Source of the DNA: Phycisphaerae bacterium
GTDB lineage: Bacteria > Planctomycetota > Phycisphaerae > JAJVII01
DNA: 10,323 nucleotides
Assembly (NCBI GenBank): GCA_028706835.1
Contig: JAQTVL010000104.1
Location: 1-10,323 of the forward strand
Direction: 5' to 3'
The notes beneath the pieces are model-generated. The model had not been told where the DNA came from. It was given only the letters and a program-made list of their open reading frames with translations, and searched no databases. Below are positions 1 to 7,585 of the stretch, piece by piece (within the stretch, counting starts at the first letter, position 1; each line of letters opens with the position of its first letter). The position numbers were made by a program, and so were the translations under genes.

Positions 1-771
1 CTGATGGCCAAGGCGGCCGCCGCCGGCGCGGATGTCGCCACCTTCCCGGAGGTTGCGATGTGCGGCTACGCGGCCGGCGTCGATATGCCGTACGGCTGGC
101 GGGGCTTTGACTGGGATCTGCTCGAGCGCGAGACCGAATCGGTGATGGCCGAGGCCAGACGCCTGGGCATCTGGGTCGTGCTGGGCAGCGCCCATCGGCT
201 GACGGGCAAGCACCTGCCGCACAACACGCTCTACGCGATCTCGCCCAAGGGCCGGATCGTGGAGCGTTACGACAAGCGGTTCTGCACCGGGGCGGACCTG
301 CGGTTCTACTCGCCGGGCGACCACTTCAGCGTGTTCGAGGTCAACGGCGTCCGTTGCGGCCTGCTGATCTGCTACGACATCCGCTTCTGTGAACTCTACC
401 GCGAATACAAGAAGCTCGGCGTGCAATTAATGTTCCACTCGTTCTACAACGCCCGCGCCAAGGGCCGCATCATCCACACAACCATCATGCGGGCGACGGT
501 GCAGGCCATGGCCGGCATGAACTACATGTTCGTCTCGGCCCCGAACGCCTGCGGGTACTTCGGCCTTTGGCCGAGCGTGTTCGTCCACCCGGACGGCTCG
601 GTGGCCGGCCAGTTGCGCTGGCACCGCGCCGGCGTGATGGTGAACAAGGTGGACACGACGAAGGCGTATTACGACGCGAGTCGGGCCTACCGCGACGGCG
701 CGATGGCGGGCGTGCTGAACAGCGGCAAACTGGTGCGCGACCCGCGATCGCGAAACCGAACGGTGCTGTAG
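1..771 (+). CDS. Carbon-nitrogen hydrolase (nitrilase superfamily), 5'-truncated by the window edge
   Basis: Probable cytoplasmic amidase-type enzyme that hydrolyses a non-peptide C-N bond; the substrate cannot be named from sequence. The three catalytic residues of the superfamily are visible. Counting from the first Met at position 4, they are Glu16 in FPEVAMCGY, Lys91 in ERYDKRFC and Cys123 in GLLICYDIRF. The reading frame is open to base 1, and family members normally have about 25-30 residues (first beta strand and helix) before the FPE glutamate. The true start is therefore upstream of the window, and the Met at 4 is probably internal. The C-terminal half keeps the usual order of a short motif after the nucleophile, a mid-domain RAxxNxxY-like stretch (RATVQAMAGMNYMFVSAPN) and a final HPDGS turn. 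The gene ends 2 nt before the convergent galE stop codon, so there is no room for a separate terminator. Family assignment is secure; function within the family is open. Confidence 0.9.
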   Translation: MMAKAAAAGADVATFPEVAMCGYAAGVDMPYGWRGFDWDLLERETESVMAEARRLGIWVVLGSAHRLTGKHLPHNTLYAISPKGRIVERYDKRFCTGADLRFYSPGDHFSVFEVNGVRCGLLICYDIRFCELYREYKKLGVQLMFHSFYNARAKGRIIHTTIMRATVQAMAGMNYMFVSAPNACGYFGLWPSVFVHPDGSVAGQLRWHRAGVMVNKVDTTKAYYDASRAYRDGAMAGVLNSGKLVRDPRSRNRTVL

Positions 772-773
772 GA

Positions 774-1754
774 TCAGTACCCCTTCGGGTGCGACTGGTG
801 GAACGCCCATGCGTCGTCGAGGATCATCTCGATGTCGCCGCGGGCCGGGTCCCAGCCCAGTTGCGATGCAATCTTCTCCGACGACGCCACCAGCACCGGC
901 GGATCGCCCGGGCGGCGCGGGCCGATCTCCGTCGGGATCGGCCTGCCCACCACGCGCTGGGCCGACTCGATCACCTGCCGCACGGAGAACCCGTCGCCGT
1001 TGCCGAGGTTGAACGCCGCCACCTGCCCCGCCTCCGCCGCCTCGATCGCCAGCACGTGGGCGTCCGCCAGGTCGAGCACGTGGATGTAGTCGCGGATGCA
1101 CGTGCCGTCGGGCGTGGGGTAATCGTCGCCGAAGATCGTGATCGACTTCCGCAGGCCCAGCGCCGCCTGGAACACCAGCGGGATCAGGTGCGACTCCGGG
1201 TTGTGGTCCTCGCCCAGTGTGCCATCCGGCAGGGCGCCGGCCACGTTGAAGTACCGCAGGCAGACCGCGCCCAGGCCATAGGCCGCCGCGAAGTCCGGCA
1301 GCGCCTGCTCGAACAGCAGCTTCGTCCGGCCGTAGGGGTTGATCGGCACGGTCGCGGCGTCCTCGGCGATCGGCTGGCGCTCCGGCTCGCCGTAGACCGC
1401 CGCGCTGGAACTGAACACCAGCCGGGACACCTTCGCCTCCGCCATCGCGTCCAGCAGCGACAGGCTGGCGATCAGGTTGTTGCGGTAGTATTTCGCGGGC
1501 GCCGTGACCGACTCGCCGACCAGCGAGCTGGCCGCCATGTGGACGACGGCCTCGATCCGCCGGCCAGCCAGCAGTTCCGCCATCGCCCGCTTATCGCCGC
1601 AGTCCGCCTGGATGAAGTGGGCCCGCGGATCGACCGCCTCCATGTGCCCCTTGCTCAGGTCGTCAACGACGGTGACGCGGTGCTCCAGCTCGCACAGCCG
1701 CCGCACGATGAACGACCCGATGTATCCCGCTCCGCCGGTGACGCAGATGTTCAT
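774..1754 (-). CDS. galE: UDP-glucose 4-epimerase
   Basis: Cytosolic short-chain dehydrogenase/reductase that interconverts UDP-glucose and UDP-galactose with tightly bound NAD, linking the Leloir pathway to cell-surface polysaccharide synthesis. From the ATG at 1754 the product is 326 residues, close to the usual 328-338. The NAD-binding glycine motif GGAGYIG is at residues 7-13, Asp31-Asp32 end the second beta strand, the SSSAAVYG strand with the catalytic Ser lies at about 115-122, and the YxxxK pair is Tyr141 and Lys145. The C-terminal part carries the typical GTCIRDYIHVLDLADAH and FNLGNG stretches. A TTG two codons upstream (1760) is an alternative start, but the ATG begins exactly at the family N-terminus (MNICVTGGAG). 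No clear Shine-Dalgarno site is seen; a heptamer-repeat tract starts about 10 nt upstream of the ATG. Related NAD-dependent UDP-sugar epimerases cannot be fully excluded, but the motif set favours GalE. Confidence 0.92.
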   Translation of the reverse strand: MNICVTGGAGYIGSFIVRRLCELEHRVTVVDDLSKGHMEAVDPRAHFIQADCGDKRAMAELLAGRRIEAVVHMAASSLVGESVTAPAKYYRNNLIASLSLLDAMAEAKVSRLVFSSSAAVYGEPERQPIAEDAATVPINPYGRTKLLFEQALPDFAAAYGLGAVCLRYFNVAGALPDGTLGEDHNPESHLIPLVFQAALGLRKSITIFGDDYPTPDGTCIRDYIHVLDLADAHVLAIEAAEAGQVAAFNLGNGDGFSVRQVIESAQRVVGRPIPTEIGPRRPGDPPVLVASSEKIASQLGWDPARGDIEMILDDAWAFHQSHPKGY

Positions 1755-1763
1755 AGGCAATAG

Positions 1764-1793
1764 CCAGTGGTCAGTGATCAGTGGTCAGTCATT
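1764..1793 (-). repeat. Heptamer tandem repeat tract upstream of galE
   Basis: Read on the minus strand, this is AATG followed by the 7-bp units ACTGACC, ACTGATC and ACTGACC, then ACTG. It is the inverted counterpart of the tract at 1863-1898, which has one extra unit (ACTGGCC). It occupies the place where a ribosome binding site for galE would be expected. Short heptamer tandem repeats of this style are known as dispersed intergenic elements in several bacterial groups; assigning this tract to a named family would need a genome search. Confidence 0.8.
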
Positions 1794-1823
1794 CAACGCA
1801 CTACCACTTTAGAAAGGTATCCG

Positions 1824-1829
1824 TATAAT
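1824..1829 (+). promoter_or_regulatory. Possible -10 element for mfd
   Basis: A perfect TATAAT lies in the galE-mfd intergenic region, about 75 nt upstream of the preferred mfd ATG at 1906. No convincing -35 hexamer is present at 16-18 bp spacing, so this is a weak call resting on one hexamer in an otherwise GC-rich genome. Confidence 0.35.
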
Positions 1830-1862
1830 TCAACCGGTCAGTGTCGCTGGCCGGTGGCGGCC

Positions 1863-1898
1863 AATGACTGACCACTGGCCACTGATCACTGACCACTG
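1863..1898 (+). repeat. Heptamer tandem repeat tract upstream of mfd
   Basis: AATG is followed by four 7-bp units (ACTGACC, ACTGGCC, ACTGATC, ACTGACC) and a terminal ACTG. It is in inverted orientation to the tract at 1764-1793, and the two could pair as a stem of about 30 bp around a loop of about 70 nt. An in-frame ATG at 1864 lies inside it and would encode the N-terminal extension MTDHWPLITDHC, which is simply translated repeat. Confidence 0.85.
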
Positions 1899-1905
1899 TG
1901 TTTTC

Positions 1906-4900
1906 ATGCTCGACCGCCTGGTTCAGTCCGAACCGTTCGTCGAGCTGATTCGCCACCTCCGCCCGTCGCCGCCATACCCCCGCGTGTGGGGGGATGGGTT
2001 GTGGGGATCAGCCGCGCCCATGGTCTGCGCCGCCATCGCGAAAACACTGAGCGGGGATATCCCGCCGCCGGTCCTGCTCGTCGTCGCCCACCTCGACCAG
2101 GCCGACGACGCCGTCGAGGATGTCGAGTTGTTCCTGCCGGATCACGAGGTGGCCCTGCTGCCCGGCTGGGCGAGCAAGCCGGACTACTCCGAGGCCAGCG
2201 ACGAAGTCGCCGCCGAACGATTGAGCCTGTGTCGGCGACTGACAGGGACTGTCCCCTTTTCCGGTAGTATGGAAAAGGGGACTGTCCCTCTCGTTGCAGT
2301 CCCCCTGGTCATCGTCGCCCCCGCCCAGGCCCTCCAGCAGCCCGTGCCGAAGAGGACCGCCCTGTCGCGGGCGACGCTGGCCATCCGGGCCGGGCAGGAA
2401 ATCTCGCCGGACGCGATTGCCGCCTGGCTGACCGATCACGGTTTTGCTCGCGTCGAACTGGTCGACGTCCCCGGCGACTTCGCCGTCCGCGGCGGCATCG
2501 TCGACGTGTTCCCCGCCGGCGACCGCCCGCCGATCCGCATCGATTTCTTCGGCGACCAGATCGAGTCGATCCGCACCTTCGATGTCGACACGCAACGTTC
2601 GCGACCCGACACAATCGACGAGCTGGAACTCTTCGGCGGGTTGGCGCACGCCCCGGATGGAGCAACAGATTTCGACACGTGCAGTTTCCTCGACTATCTG
2701 CCCGACGGCGCCCTCATCGCCTTCAACGAGCCGACGGAGATCGAGGAACTCGGCCGGGCATACATTGATCGCAACGACGACCCCACCGGCCTTTACCCGA
2801 TCCACACGCTGCTCGCGCCGAACCCGCGGCTGCGGCAGTTGTTCATGGCCCAGTTCGCCAACACGACCGAAACGCCCCTCGTCGCGTTCGGTTGCCAAAG
2901 CCTCCAGCGGTTCGAGACCACGCCCGCGGAGGCGGTGACGGAACTGACCCGCCTGGCCGACCGGCAGGACGTGGTCGTCTACTGCGACAACCCGGCCGAG
3001 AAGCAACGTCTGGCGGAACTGATCGCCGAGCAACACCCCGACCCGCTGTCGCGACTGAGCATCAAGCTCGGCTTCCTGCACACCGGCTTTGCGTTCCCCG
3101 CCGCCGGGTTCGCGCTTGTCGGGCACCACGAAGTCTTCCATCGCTATCGCACACGGCATCGCGTCCGGCGGATTCAGGCCGGCAGGCCGATCGATTCCTT
3201 CCTCGATCTCCAGCCGAACGATTATGTCGTCCACGTCACGCACGGCATCGCGAAGTTCACCGGCACGAAGATGCTGACCAAGGCCGGGCGCACCGAGGAA
3301 TACCTCACGCTGCGGTTCGCCAACGAGGCCGTGCTGCACGTGCCGGCCAACCAGATTCACCTGGTTCAGAAATACGTCGGCGCGTTCAAGGGCCACCCGA
3401 AGCTGAGCACGCTCGGCAGCAAGTCCTGGGACAACAAGAAGCAGCAGGTGTCCGCCGCCGTCATGGACCTGGCCGCCGAGCTGCTCGAGACGCAGGCCCG
3501 CCGGGCCGCCCAGCCGGGCGTCGCCTATCCCGGCGACACGGTGATGCAGAAGGAGTTCGAGGACAGCTTCATCTACCAGGAGACCGAGGACCAACTGCTC
3601 ACGCTGCGGCAGATCAAGAAGGACCTGCAATCGCCCCGGCCGATGGACCGCCTCCTGTGCGGCGACGTCGGCTACGGCAAGACGGAGCTTGCGATCCGCG
3701 CCGCCTTCAAGGTCATCCAGGCCGGCAAGCAGGCCGCGGTGCTCGTGCCGACAACCGTGCTCGCCGAGCAGCACGAGCGGACGTTCCGCGAACGGTTCGC
3801 GGATTACCCCGTGACAATCGAATCGATCTCGCGGTTCCGCACGCTCAAGCAGGCGAAAGGCATCGTTCAGCGGGCCGCGTCCGGCCACCTCGACGTGCTC
3901 ATCGGCACGCATCGGCTGCTGAGCGACGACGTGACGTTCCGTGACCTCGGCCTGCTGGTCATCGACGAGGAGCAGCGGTTCGGCGTGGAGCACAAGGAGA
4001 AGCTCAAGCAGGTCCGCGCGACGGTGGAAATCCTCACCATGACCGCCACGCCCATCCCGCGCACGCTGCACATGTCGCTGCTCGGCCTGCGCGACATCAG
4101 TTCGCTGGCCACGCCGCCGATGGATCGCCGGGCCATCCACACCGAGGCCGTGCAGTTCAACGCGCAGCAGATTCGCGCCGCGGTCATCCGCGAACTGAAC
4201 CGCGACGGCCAGATCTACTTCGTTCACAACCGCGTCCACAACATCCAGTCTGTGGCCGACCGCCTCAAGCAGATCGTGCCGGAGGCGAGGATCATCATCG
4301 GCCATGGGCAGATGCACGGCCACGAGCTGGAAAAGGTGATGCTCAAGTTCGTGCGGCACCAGGCGGACATCCTGGTCTGCACGACGATCATCGAGTCCGG
4401 CGTCGACATCCCCAACGTCAACACGATCTTCATCCACGAGGCGGACATGTTCGGCCTGGCCGAGTTGCACCAGCTTCGCGGCCGCGTCGGGCGCTACAAG
4501 CACAAGGCCTACTGCTACCTGATGCTGCCCGAGCGCCGCCCCGTGACGCCGACCGCCGGGCGGCGGCTGAAGGCGATCGAGGAATACAGCGAGCTCGGCG
4601 CGGGGTTCCGCATCGCCCTGCGCGACCTGGAAATCCGCGGCGCGGGCAACATCCTCGGCCCCGAGCAGTCCGGGCACATCTCCGCCGTCGGCTACGAGAT
4701 GTATTGCCAACTGCTTGACGTGGCCGTTCGCAAGCTGCGCGGCGAGCCGATCGAGTTGCTGCCCGAGACGCACCTGGAACTGGGCGTCGGCGGCTATCTG
4801 CCGAAGGCCTACGTGCCCTCCGACCGCCAGCGGATGGAAGTCTATCGCCGCGTGTCCCACTGCCGCACGGACGACGACCTGACGCAGTTGGAGGCCGACC

Positions 4901-5205
4901 TGACCGACTCCTACGGCCTGCCGCCCGAGCCGGTGCGCACGATGCTCGACCTGACGCAACTCCGCATGTGGGCGGCCGGCTACGCGATTCGGACGATCCT
5001 CGCCCAGCCGCCGGACCTGGTGTTCACCGTCGAGAACATGAAGCGGTTCAAGGCCATCACGGGGCGAGCGACCGGCCCGGTGCGGGTGATCGACGACGAG
5101 ACGGTCCACATCCGCCTGACGCCAGCCTACTTCGAGCCGGCGACATTAATGGCGACGCTGCGCCGACTGCTCCGCCCAACGCCGCCGGCGACGGCGGGTA
5201 AGTAG
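1906..5205 (+). CDS. mfd: Transcription-repair coupling factor (Mfd)
   Basis: DNA translocase that recognises RNA polymerase stalled at lesions, displaces it and recruits UvrA for nucleotide excision repair. With the ATG at 1906 it has 1099 residues (E. coli Mfd has 1148). In order: a UvrB-like N-terminal module with the GLWGS stretch; the RNA-polymerase-interacting domain at about 440-505 (YVVHVTHGIAKFTGTK); a RecG-like helicase core with Walker A GDVGYGKT at 586-593, DEEQ at 687-690, TATPIPRTL, and the motif VI/TRG region LRGRVGRYKHKAYCYLM from about 857; and the C-terminal TRCF domain. The ATG at 1864 adds 14 residues made of heptamer repeat plus spacer and is rejected as start. Residues about 113-128 are encoded by a REP-like palindrome (2244-2289) inserted in frame just before LVIVAPAQAL. 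All helicase motifs look intact, so the protein is probably functional. It is transcribed divergently from galE and is followed after 83 nt by a prolyl isomerase gene. Confidence 0.96.
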   Translation: MLDRLVQSEPFVELIRHLRPSPPYPRVWGDGLWGSAAPMVCAAIAKTLSGDIPPPVLLVVAHLDQADDAVEDVELFLPDHEVALLPGWASKPDYSEASDEVAAERLSLCRRLTGTVPFSGSMEKGTVPLVAVPLVIVAPAQALQQPVPKRTALSRATLAIRAGQEISPDAIAAWLTDHGFARVELVDVPGDFAVRGGIVDVFPAGDRPPIRIDFFGDQIESIRTFDVDTQRSRPDTIDELELFGGLAHAPDGATDFDTCSFLDYLPDGALIAFNEPTEIEELGRAYIDRNDDPTGLYPIHTLLAPNPRLRQLFMAQFANTTETPLVAFGCQSLQRFETTPAEAVTELTRLADRQDVVVYCDNPAEKQRLAELIAEQHPDPLSRLSIKLGFLHTGFAFPAAGFALVGHHEVFHRYRTRHRVRRIQAGRPIDSFLDLQPNDYVVHVTHGIAKFTGTKMLTKAGRTEEYLTLRFANEAVLHVPANQIHLVQKYVGAFKGHPKLSTLGSKSWDNKKQQVSAAVMDLAAELLETQARRAAQPGVAYPGDTVMQKEFEDSFIYQETEDQLLTLRQIKKDLQSPRPMDRLLCGDVGYGKTELAIRAAFKVIQAGKQAAVLVPTTVLAEQHERTFRERFADYPVTIESISRFRTLKQAKGIVQRAASGHLDVLIGTHRLLSDDVTFRDLGLLVIDEEQRFGVEHKEKLKQVRATVEILTMTATPIPRTLHMSLLGLRDISSLATPPMDRRAIHTEAVQFNAQQIRAAVIRELNRDGQIYFVHNRVHNIQSVADRLKQIVPEARIIIGHGQMHGHELEKVMLKFVRHQADILVCTTIIESGVDIPNVNTIFIHEADMFGLAELHQLRGRVGRYKHKAYCYLMLPERRPVTPTAGRRLKAIEEYSELGAGFRIALRDLEIRGAGNILGPEQSGHISAVGYEMYCQLLDVAVRKLRGEPIELLPETHLELGVGGYLPKAYVPSDRQRMEVYRRVSHCRTDDDLTQLEADLTDSYGLPPEPVRTMLDLTQLRMWAAGYAIRTILAQPPDLVFTVENMKRFKAITGRATGPVRVIDDETVHIRLTPAYFEPATLMATLRRLLRPTPPATAGK
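2244..2289. repeat. REP-like palindrome inserted in frame within mfd
   Basis: Two 19-nt arms (2244-2262 and 2271-2289) are reverse complements at 18 of 19 positions and are separated by the 8-nt spacer GGTAGTAT. Each arm carries the core GGGACTGTCCC next to a CCCCTTTTCC or GGAAAAGGGG run. In the mfd frame it is translated as GTVPFSGSMEKGTVP plus adjoining residues, with no stop codon and no frameshift. The 15-mer GTCCCCTTTTCCGGT at 2251-2265 recurs exactly at 9530-9544, downstream of the RAYT transposase. Confidence 0.85.
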
Positions 5206-5247
5206 GGCCCCTCTTCACGCAATCCTCATCAAGGCTTTGCGAGAATC

Positions 5248-5278
5248 TTGCTCCTGATCGGCTGCGCTGCGATAAAAT
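5248..5278 (+). promoter_or_regulatory. Weak possible promoter before the prolyl isomerase gene
   Basis: TTGCTC (5248-5253) and TAAAAT (5273-5278) are separated by 19 bp, longer than optimal, and the start codon follows only 10 nt after the -10 hexamer. If real, the transcript would be leaderless or nearly so, which would fit the absence of a Shine-Dalgarno site. Readthrough from mfd is an equally good explanation for expression. Confidence 0.22.
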
Positions 5279-5288
5279 AGCGAATTCA

Positions 5289-6962
5289 ATGAACGACTTG
5301 AGGGTCAACCTGCTGATCGTCTCGCTTGCGGTGTGCGCCTTGGCTGCGTGCAAGCCGGCTCGCCCGCCCACGCCCATCCAGAAGGAGCCGCCGCAGCCGA
5401 AGGCCGTCTCGATCGTCGACGACCCGCTGCTGGTCCGGCTGGCGGCCCAGTCGTCGCAGCCGGACGCCCTCTACAACGACACGGCCACCAAGCCGCCCAC
5501 CATCCGCGTGCAGGGCATCCACGACCCCGCCAAGCCAACCGCCCGGCCGGTCGAAACGGTCGGCACCGTCGATGATTACATCGCTGCCCAGGTGGCCCAG
5601 CGTCTGAACCTGCCCGGCCTGCCCTCAGCCACCGACCCAACCGCGGGCGCTTCGCCGCGGGTCCCAGTGGAGCCGACCACGCGAACCGTCATCGATGATC
5701 TGTCCGGCTCACAGGGGCCAGTCGCCGGCCGGCCGATCGCGCCACCGCAGCCCGCCCGGCTGGTACTCCCCGGCCGGGGCGATCCGCATCCGCTGACAGG
5801 CCAGACTGTCGTGACAATGGGCGACATTCCCAACCCGCCCCTGCCCCGGGCAACCTCCAATCCCGACACGCCCCCGTCGCCGGGTTCGCCGAAGACAGCC
5901 GGCGGCAGCACGAAGACGCCGGCCCCGCCCGTCGCGCACGAGATGGCCGTCGCCCCGCTGAGCGGCGCCGCGCTCACGCTGGCTGGGCGGGTCTTCACCG
6001 CCGACGAGATTCTCCGCCCGATCTGGGGCGAGTTGGACCGCCTCGCGACCCGGCTGTCGCCTGACGACCACCGCCGCCAGGCGCTGGACCTCATCAGCAA
6101 CCAGTTGCGATCCGAGATCGCCGAGCACCTGGTCTACCAGGAGGCCGATCGACAGATGACCGACGACGTTCGCGAATCCGTGAAGCAGACACTGAACGAC
6201 ATGATGCGCGAGCGGGCGAACACGATGTTCGAGGGCAGCGAGCGGAAGATGCGGCAGGCCTGGGCCCACGACGGGCTCGACCCGGACAAGGAGATCGAGA
6301 AGGCCAGGCGGCAGTTGCTGGTGCAGGCCTACCTGCGCGAGAAATTCATGCCGCAGATTCACGTCGTCCGGGCGGAGGCGTTCGCCTACTACGAGAAGCA
6401 CATGGAGGAGTTCAGCCAGGAGCCGAAGATACACGTCAAGCTGATCCAGGTATCCCCGGTGTTCCCGGACCGCGGCGTGGTGACGGAGCAGGACCGGCTG
6501 GCCGCGGTGAACAAGGCCCGCGACCGCGCCCGGCAGATCCTCGACCAGATTCGGTCCGGCGCGATGACCTTCGAGAAGGCGGCCGACGACTTCAGCGACA
6601 ACCGGTCCAACAACGGCGGCGACGTCGGGCTGATCCGCAAGGGCTCGCTGCGCGCCCGGCGGGTGGAAGAGGCGGCCTTCGGGCTGGCCGTCGGCAAGAC
6701 GACCGACGTGGTCGAGGAGACCATCGACGGCCAGGCGTCGTTCTACATCGCCATGGTGACCGAGGCGGTCCCGCTGAAGGTCATCCCGTTCGCCGATGCC
6801 GTGAACACGGTCGTGCCCAAGTTGGAGCGGCAAAAATTCAACGAACAGTCAGCCGCCTACATGGCCAAGCTCTACAAGCAGGCCGGCATCGAGGACCAGC
6901 AGATATTCAAGTTCCTGGAAGAGACCTACCGGGTCGTGCCCAAGCCCGCCCGGCAGGAGTGA
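5289..6962 (+). CDS. Parvulin-type peptidyl-prolyl cis-trans isomerase, predicted lipoprotein
   Basis: Envelope folding factor of the PpiC/SurA/PrsA type, 557 residues, predicted to be membrane-anchored by lipidation. The N-terminus MNDLRVNLLIVSLAVCALAAC has a basic residue, a hydrophobic core and a lipobox LAAC with Cys21 as the lipidated residue. Residues about 22-225 are rich in Pro, Thr and Ala and look like a flexible linker. A helical SurA-N-like chaperone region spans about 230-370 (GRVFTADEIL to the YYEKHMEEF segment). The parvulin domain spans about 378-495, with the family signature NGGDVGLIRKGSL (GGDVG at 443-447) and the entry strand IHVKLIQV. No Shine-Dalgarno site precedes the ATG. 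The 83-nt gap after mfd and the 13-nt gap before the next gene suggest co-transcription. The long disordered linker makes it larger than typical PrsA (about 290 residues) or SurA (about 430). Family is secure; clients are unknown. Confidence 0.9.
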   Translation: MNDLRVNLLIVSLAVCALAACKPARPPTPIQKEPPQPKAVSIVDDPLLVRLAAQSSQPDALYNDTATKPPTIRVQGIHDPAKPTARPVETVGTVDDYIAAQVAQRLNLPGLPSATDPTAGASPRVPVEPTTRTVIDDLSGSQGPVAGRPIAPPQPARLVLPGRGDPHPLTGQTVVTMGDIPNPPLPRATSNPDTPPSPGSPKTAGGSTKTPAPPVAHEMAVAPLSGAALTLAGRVFTADEILRPIWGELDRLATRLSPDDHRRQALDLISNQLRSEIAEHLVYQEADRQMTDDVRESVKQTLNDMMRERANTMFEGSERKMRQAWAHDGLDPDKEIEKARRQLLVQAYLREKFMPQIHVVRAEAFAYYEKHMEEFSQEPKIHVKLIQVSPVFPDRGVVTEQDRLAAVNKARDRARQILDQIRSGAMTFEKAADDFSDNRSNNGGDVGLIRKGSLRARRVEEAAFGLAVGKTTDVVEETIDGQASFYIAMVTEAVPLKVIPFADAVNTVVPKLERQKFNEQSAAYMAKLYKQAGIEDQQIFKFLEETYRVVPKPARQE

Positions 6963-6975
6963 CCGCGGCCCCGCC

Positions 6976-7410
6976 ATGAGCGACCTTCGCCTCGAAATCC
7001 TGGACAACCCGCCGCCGGAGCGCATCCGCGAGGTCGATCAATCGCTGGGACGTTACAACCAGCGATTCACCGGCCCATGCGAGGACTGCCGCTTCGCCAT
7101 CATCGCCACCGACGAGAGCGGCGCCACCGCCGGCGGCCTGATCGCAACGATCAGTTGGGGCTGGTGCTACATCGACGTGCTCTGGCTGCGCGACGACCTC
7201 CGGGGCGAGGGCCACGGCCACCGGCTGCTCATAACGGCTGAGCAGCACGCCCTGTCCCGCGGCATCCGCAACACCTACCTGTGGACGACGAGCTTCCAGG
7301 CCCCGAAGTTCTACCTCGACCACGGGTACGCAATCTTTGGCCAGCTCGAGGATTGCCCACCCGGCTACACGAAGTTCTACCTGCGAAAGACGCTGGCCGG
7401 CGGCGCCTAG
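6976..7410 (+). CDS. GNAT-family N-acetyltransferase
   Basis: Single-domain acyl-CoA-dependent N-acetyltransferase, 144 residues, a normal length for the family; the acceptor is unknown. The acetyl-CoA pyrophosphate-binding motif A is visible as LRDDLRGEGHGHRLL (RGEGHG at 76-81) after the central beta strand CYIDVLWL. It is followed by the helix TAEQHALSRG, the beta strand NTYLWTT and the closing FYLDHGYAIFG segment typical of motif B. The start lies 13 nt after the prolyl isomerase stop. The nearest purine-rich site (AGGAG at 6955-6959) overlaps the upstream gene end and is rather far from the ATG, so translational coupling is likely. The TAG stop codon is part of the CTAG that forms the left border of the repeat block at 7407. 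The ordinary C-terminus KFYLRKTLAGGA suggests that the insertion did not remove domain sequence. Confidence 0.88.
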   Translation: MSDLRLEILDNPPPERIREVDQSLGRYNQRFTGPCEDCRFAIIATDESGATAGGLIATISWGWCYIDVLWLRDDLRGEGHGHRLLITAEQHALSRGIRNTYLWTTSFQAPKFYLDHGYAIFGQLEDCPPGYTKFYLRKTLAGGA

Positions 7411-7585
7411 TGCTCTGTCGCGGATGAACTGATGGATCGGGTGCCATGCCTGCGACGGCCGTCTTGTCGCAGGCATGTCGCCCGAGACACGCTTGGGGCG
7501 AAGACATGCCTGTGGCAGTCGACGATACTGCTGTCGCCTGCCACAGGCATGGCACCCATCATATCACTTGCGACAGAGCACTAGT
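7407..7585. mobile_element. MITE-like unit 1 (179 bp, CTAG borders)
   Basis: Non-coding unit bounded by a perfect 15-bp terminal inverted repeat: CTAGTGCTCTGTCGC at 7407-7421 and its reverse complement at 7571-7585. Inside are two perfect hairpins. The first has 12-bp arms CATGCCTGCGAC (7445-7456) and 7466-7477. The second has 14-bp arms CATGCCTGTGGCAG (7505-7518) and 7538-7551. An outer GGGTGCCATG / CATGGCACCC pair encloses both. IS630-family transposases are known to insert at CTAG and duplicate TA; the borders C-TA-G on both sides fit that pattern. No transposase is encoded here, so mobilisation would be in trans. The name MITE is an inference from structure. Confidence 0.7.

Noticed and set aside
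567..1763. A 398-codon + strand frame spanning the end of the nitrilase gene and all of galE antisense
   Set aside because: It overlaps two well-supported genes, is Arg-rich low-complexity sequence, and its C-terminal part is simply galE read backwards.
2008..5109. A 1033-codon open frame antisense to mfd
   Set aside because: It is the mirror of strongly GC3-biased codons in a clear mfd gene. Its translation is Arg/Gly/Val/His-rich with no recognisable domain and no start signals.
5206..5288. Rho-independent terminator after mfd
   Set aside because: No GC-rich hairpin followed by a T-run was found in the 83-nt gap; readthrough into the prolyl isomerase gene is more likely.
5709..6833. A 374-codon antisense frame under the prolyl isomerase gene
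   Set aside because: It is a GC-bias shadow of a gene with signal peptide and parvulin motifs on the other strand; it has no domain of its own.
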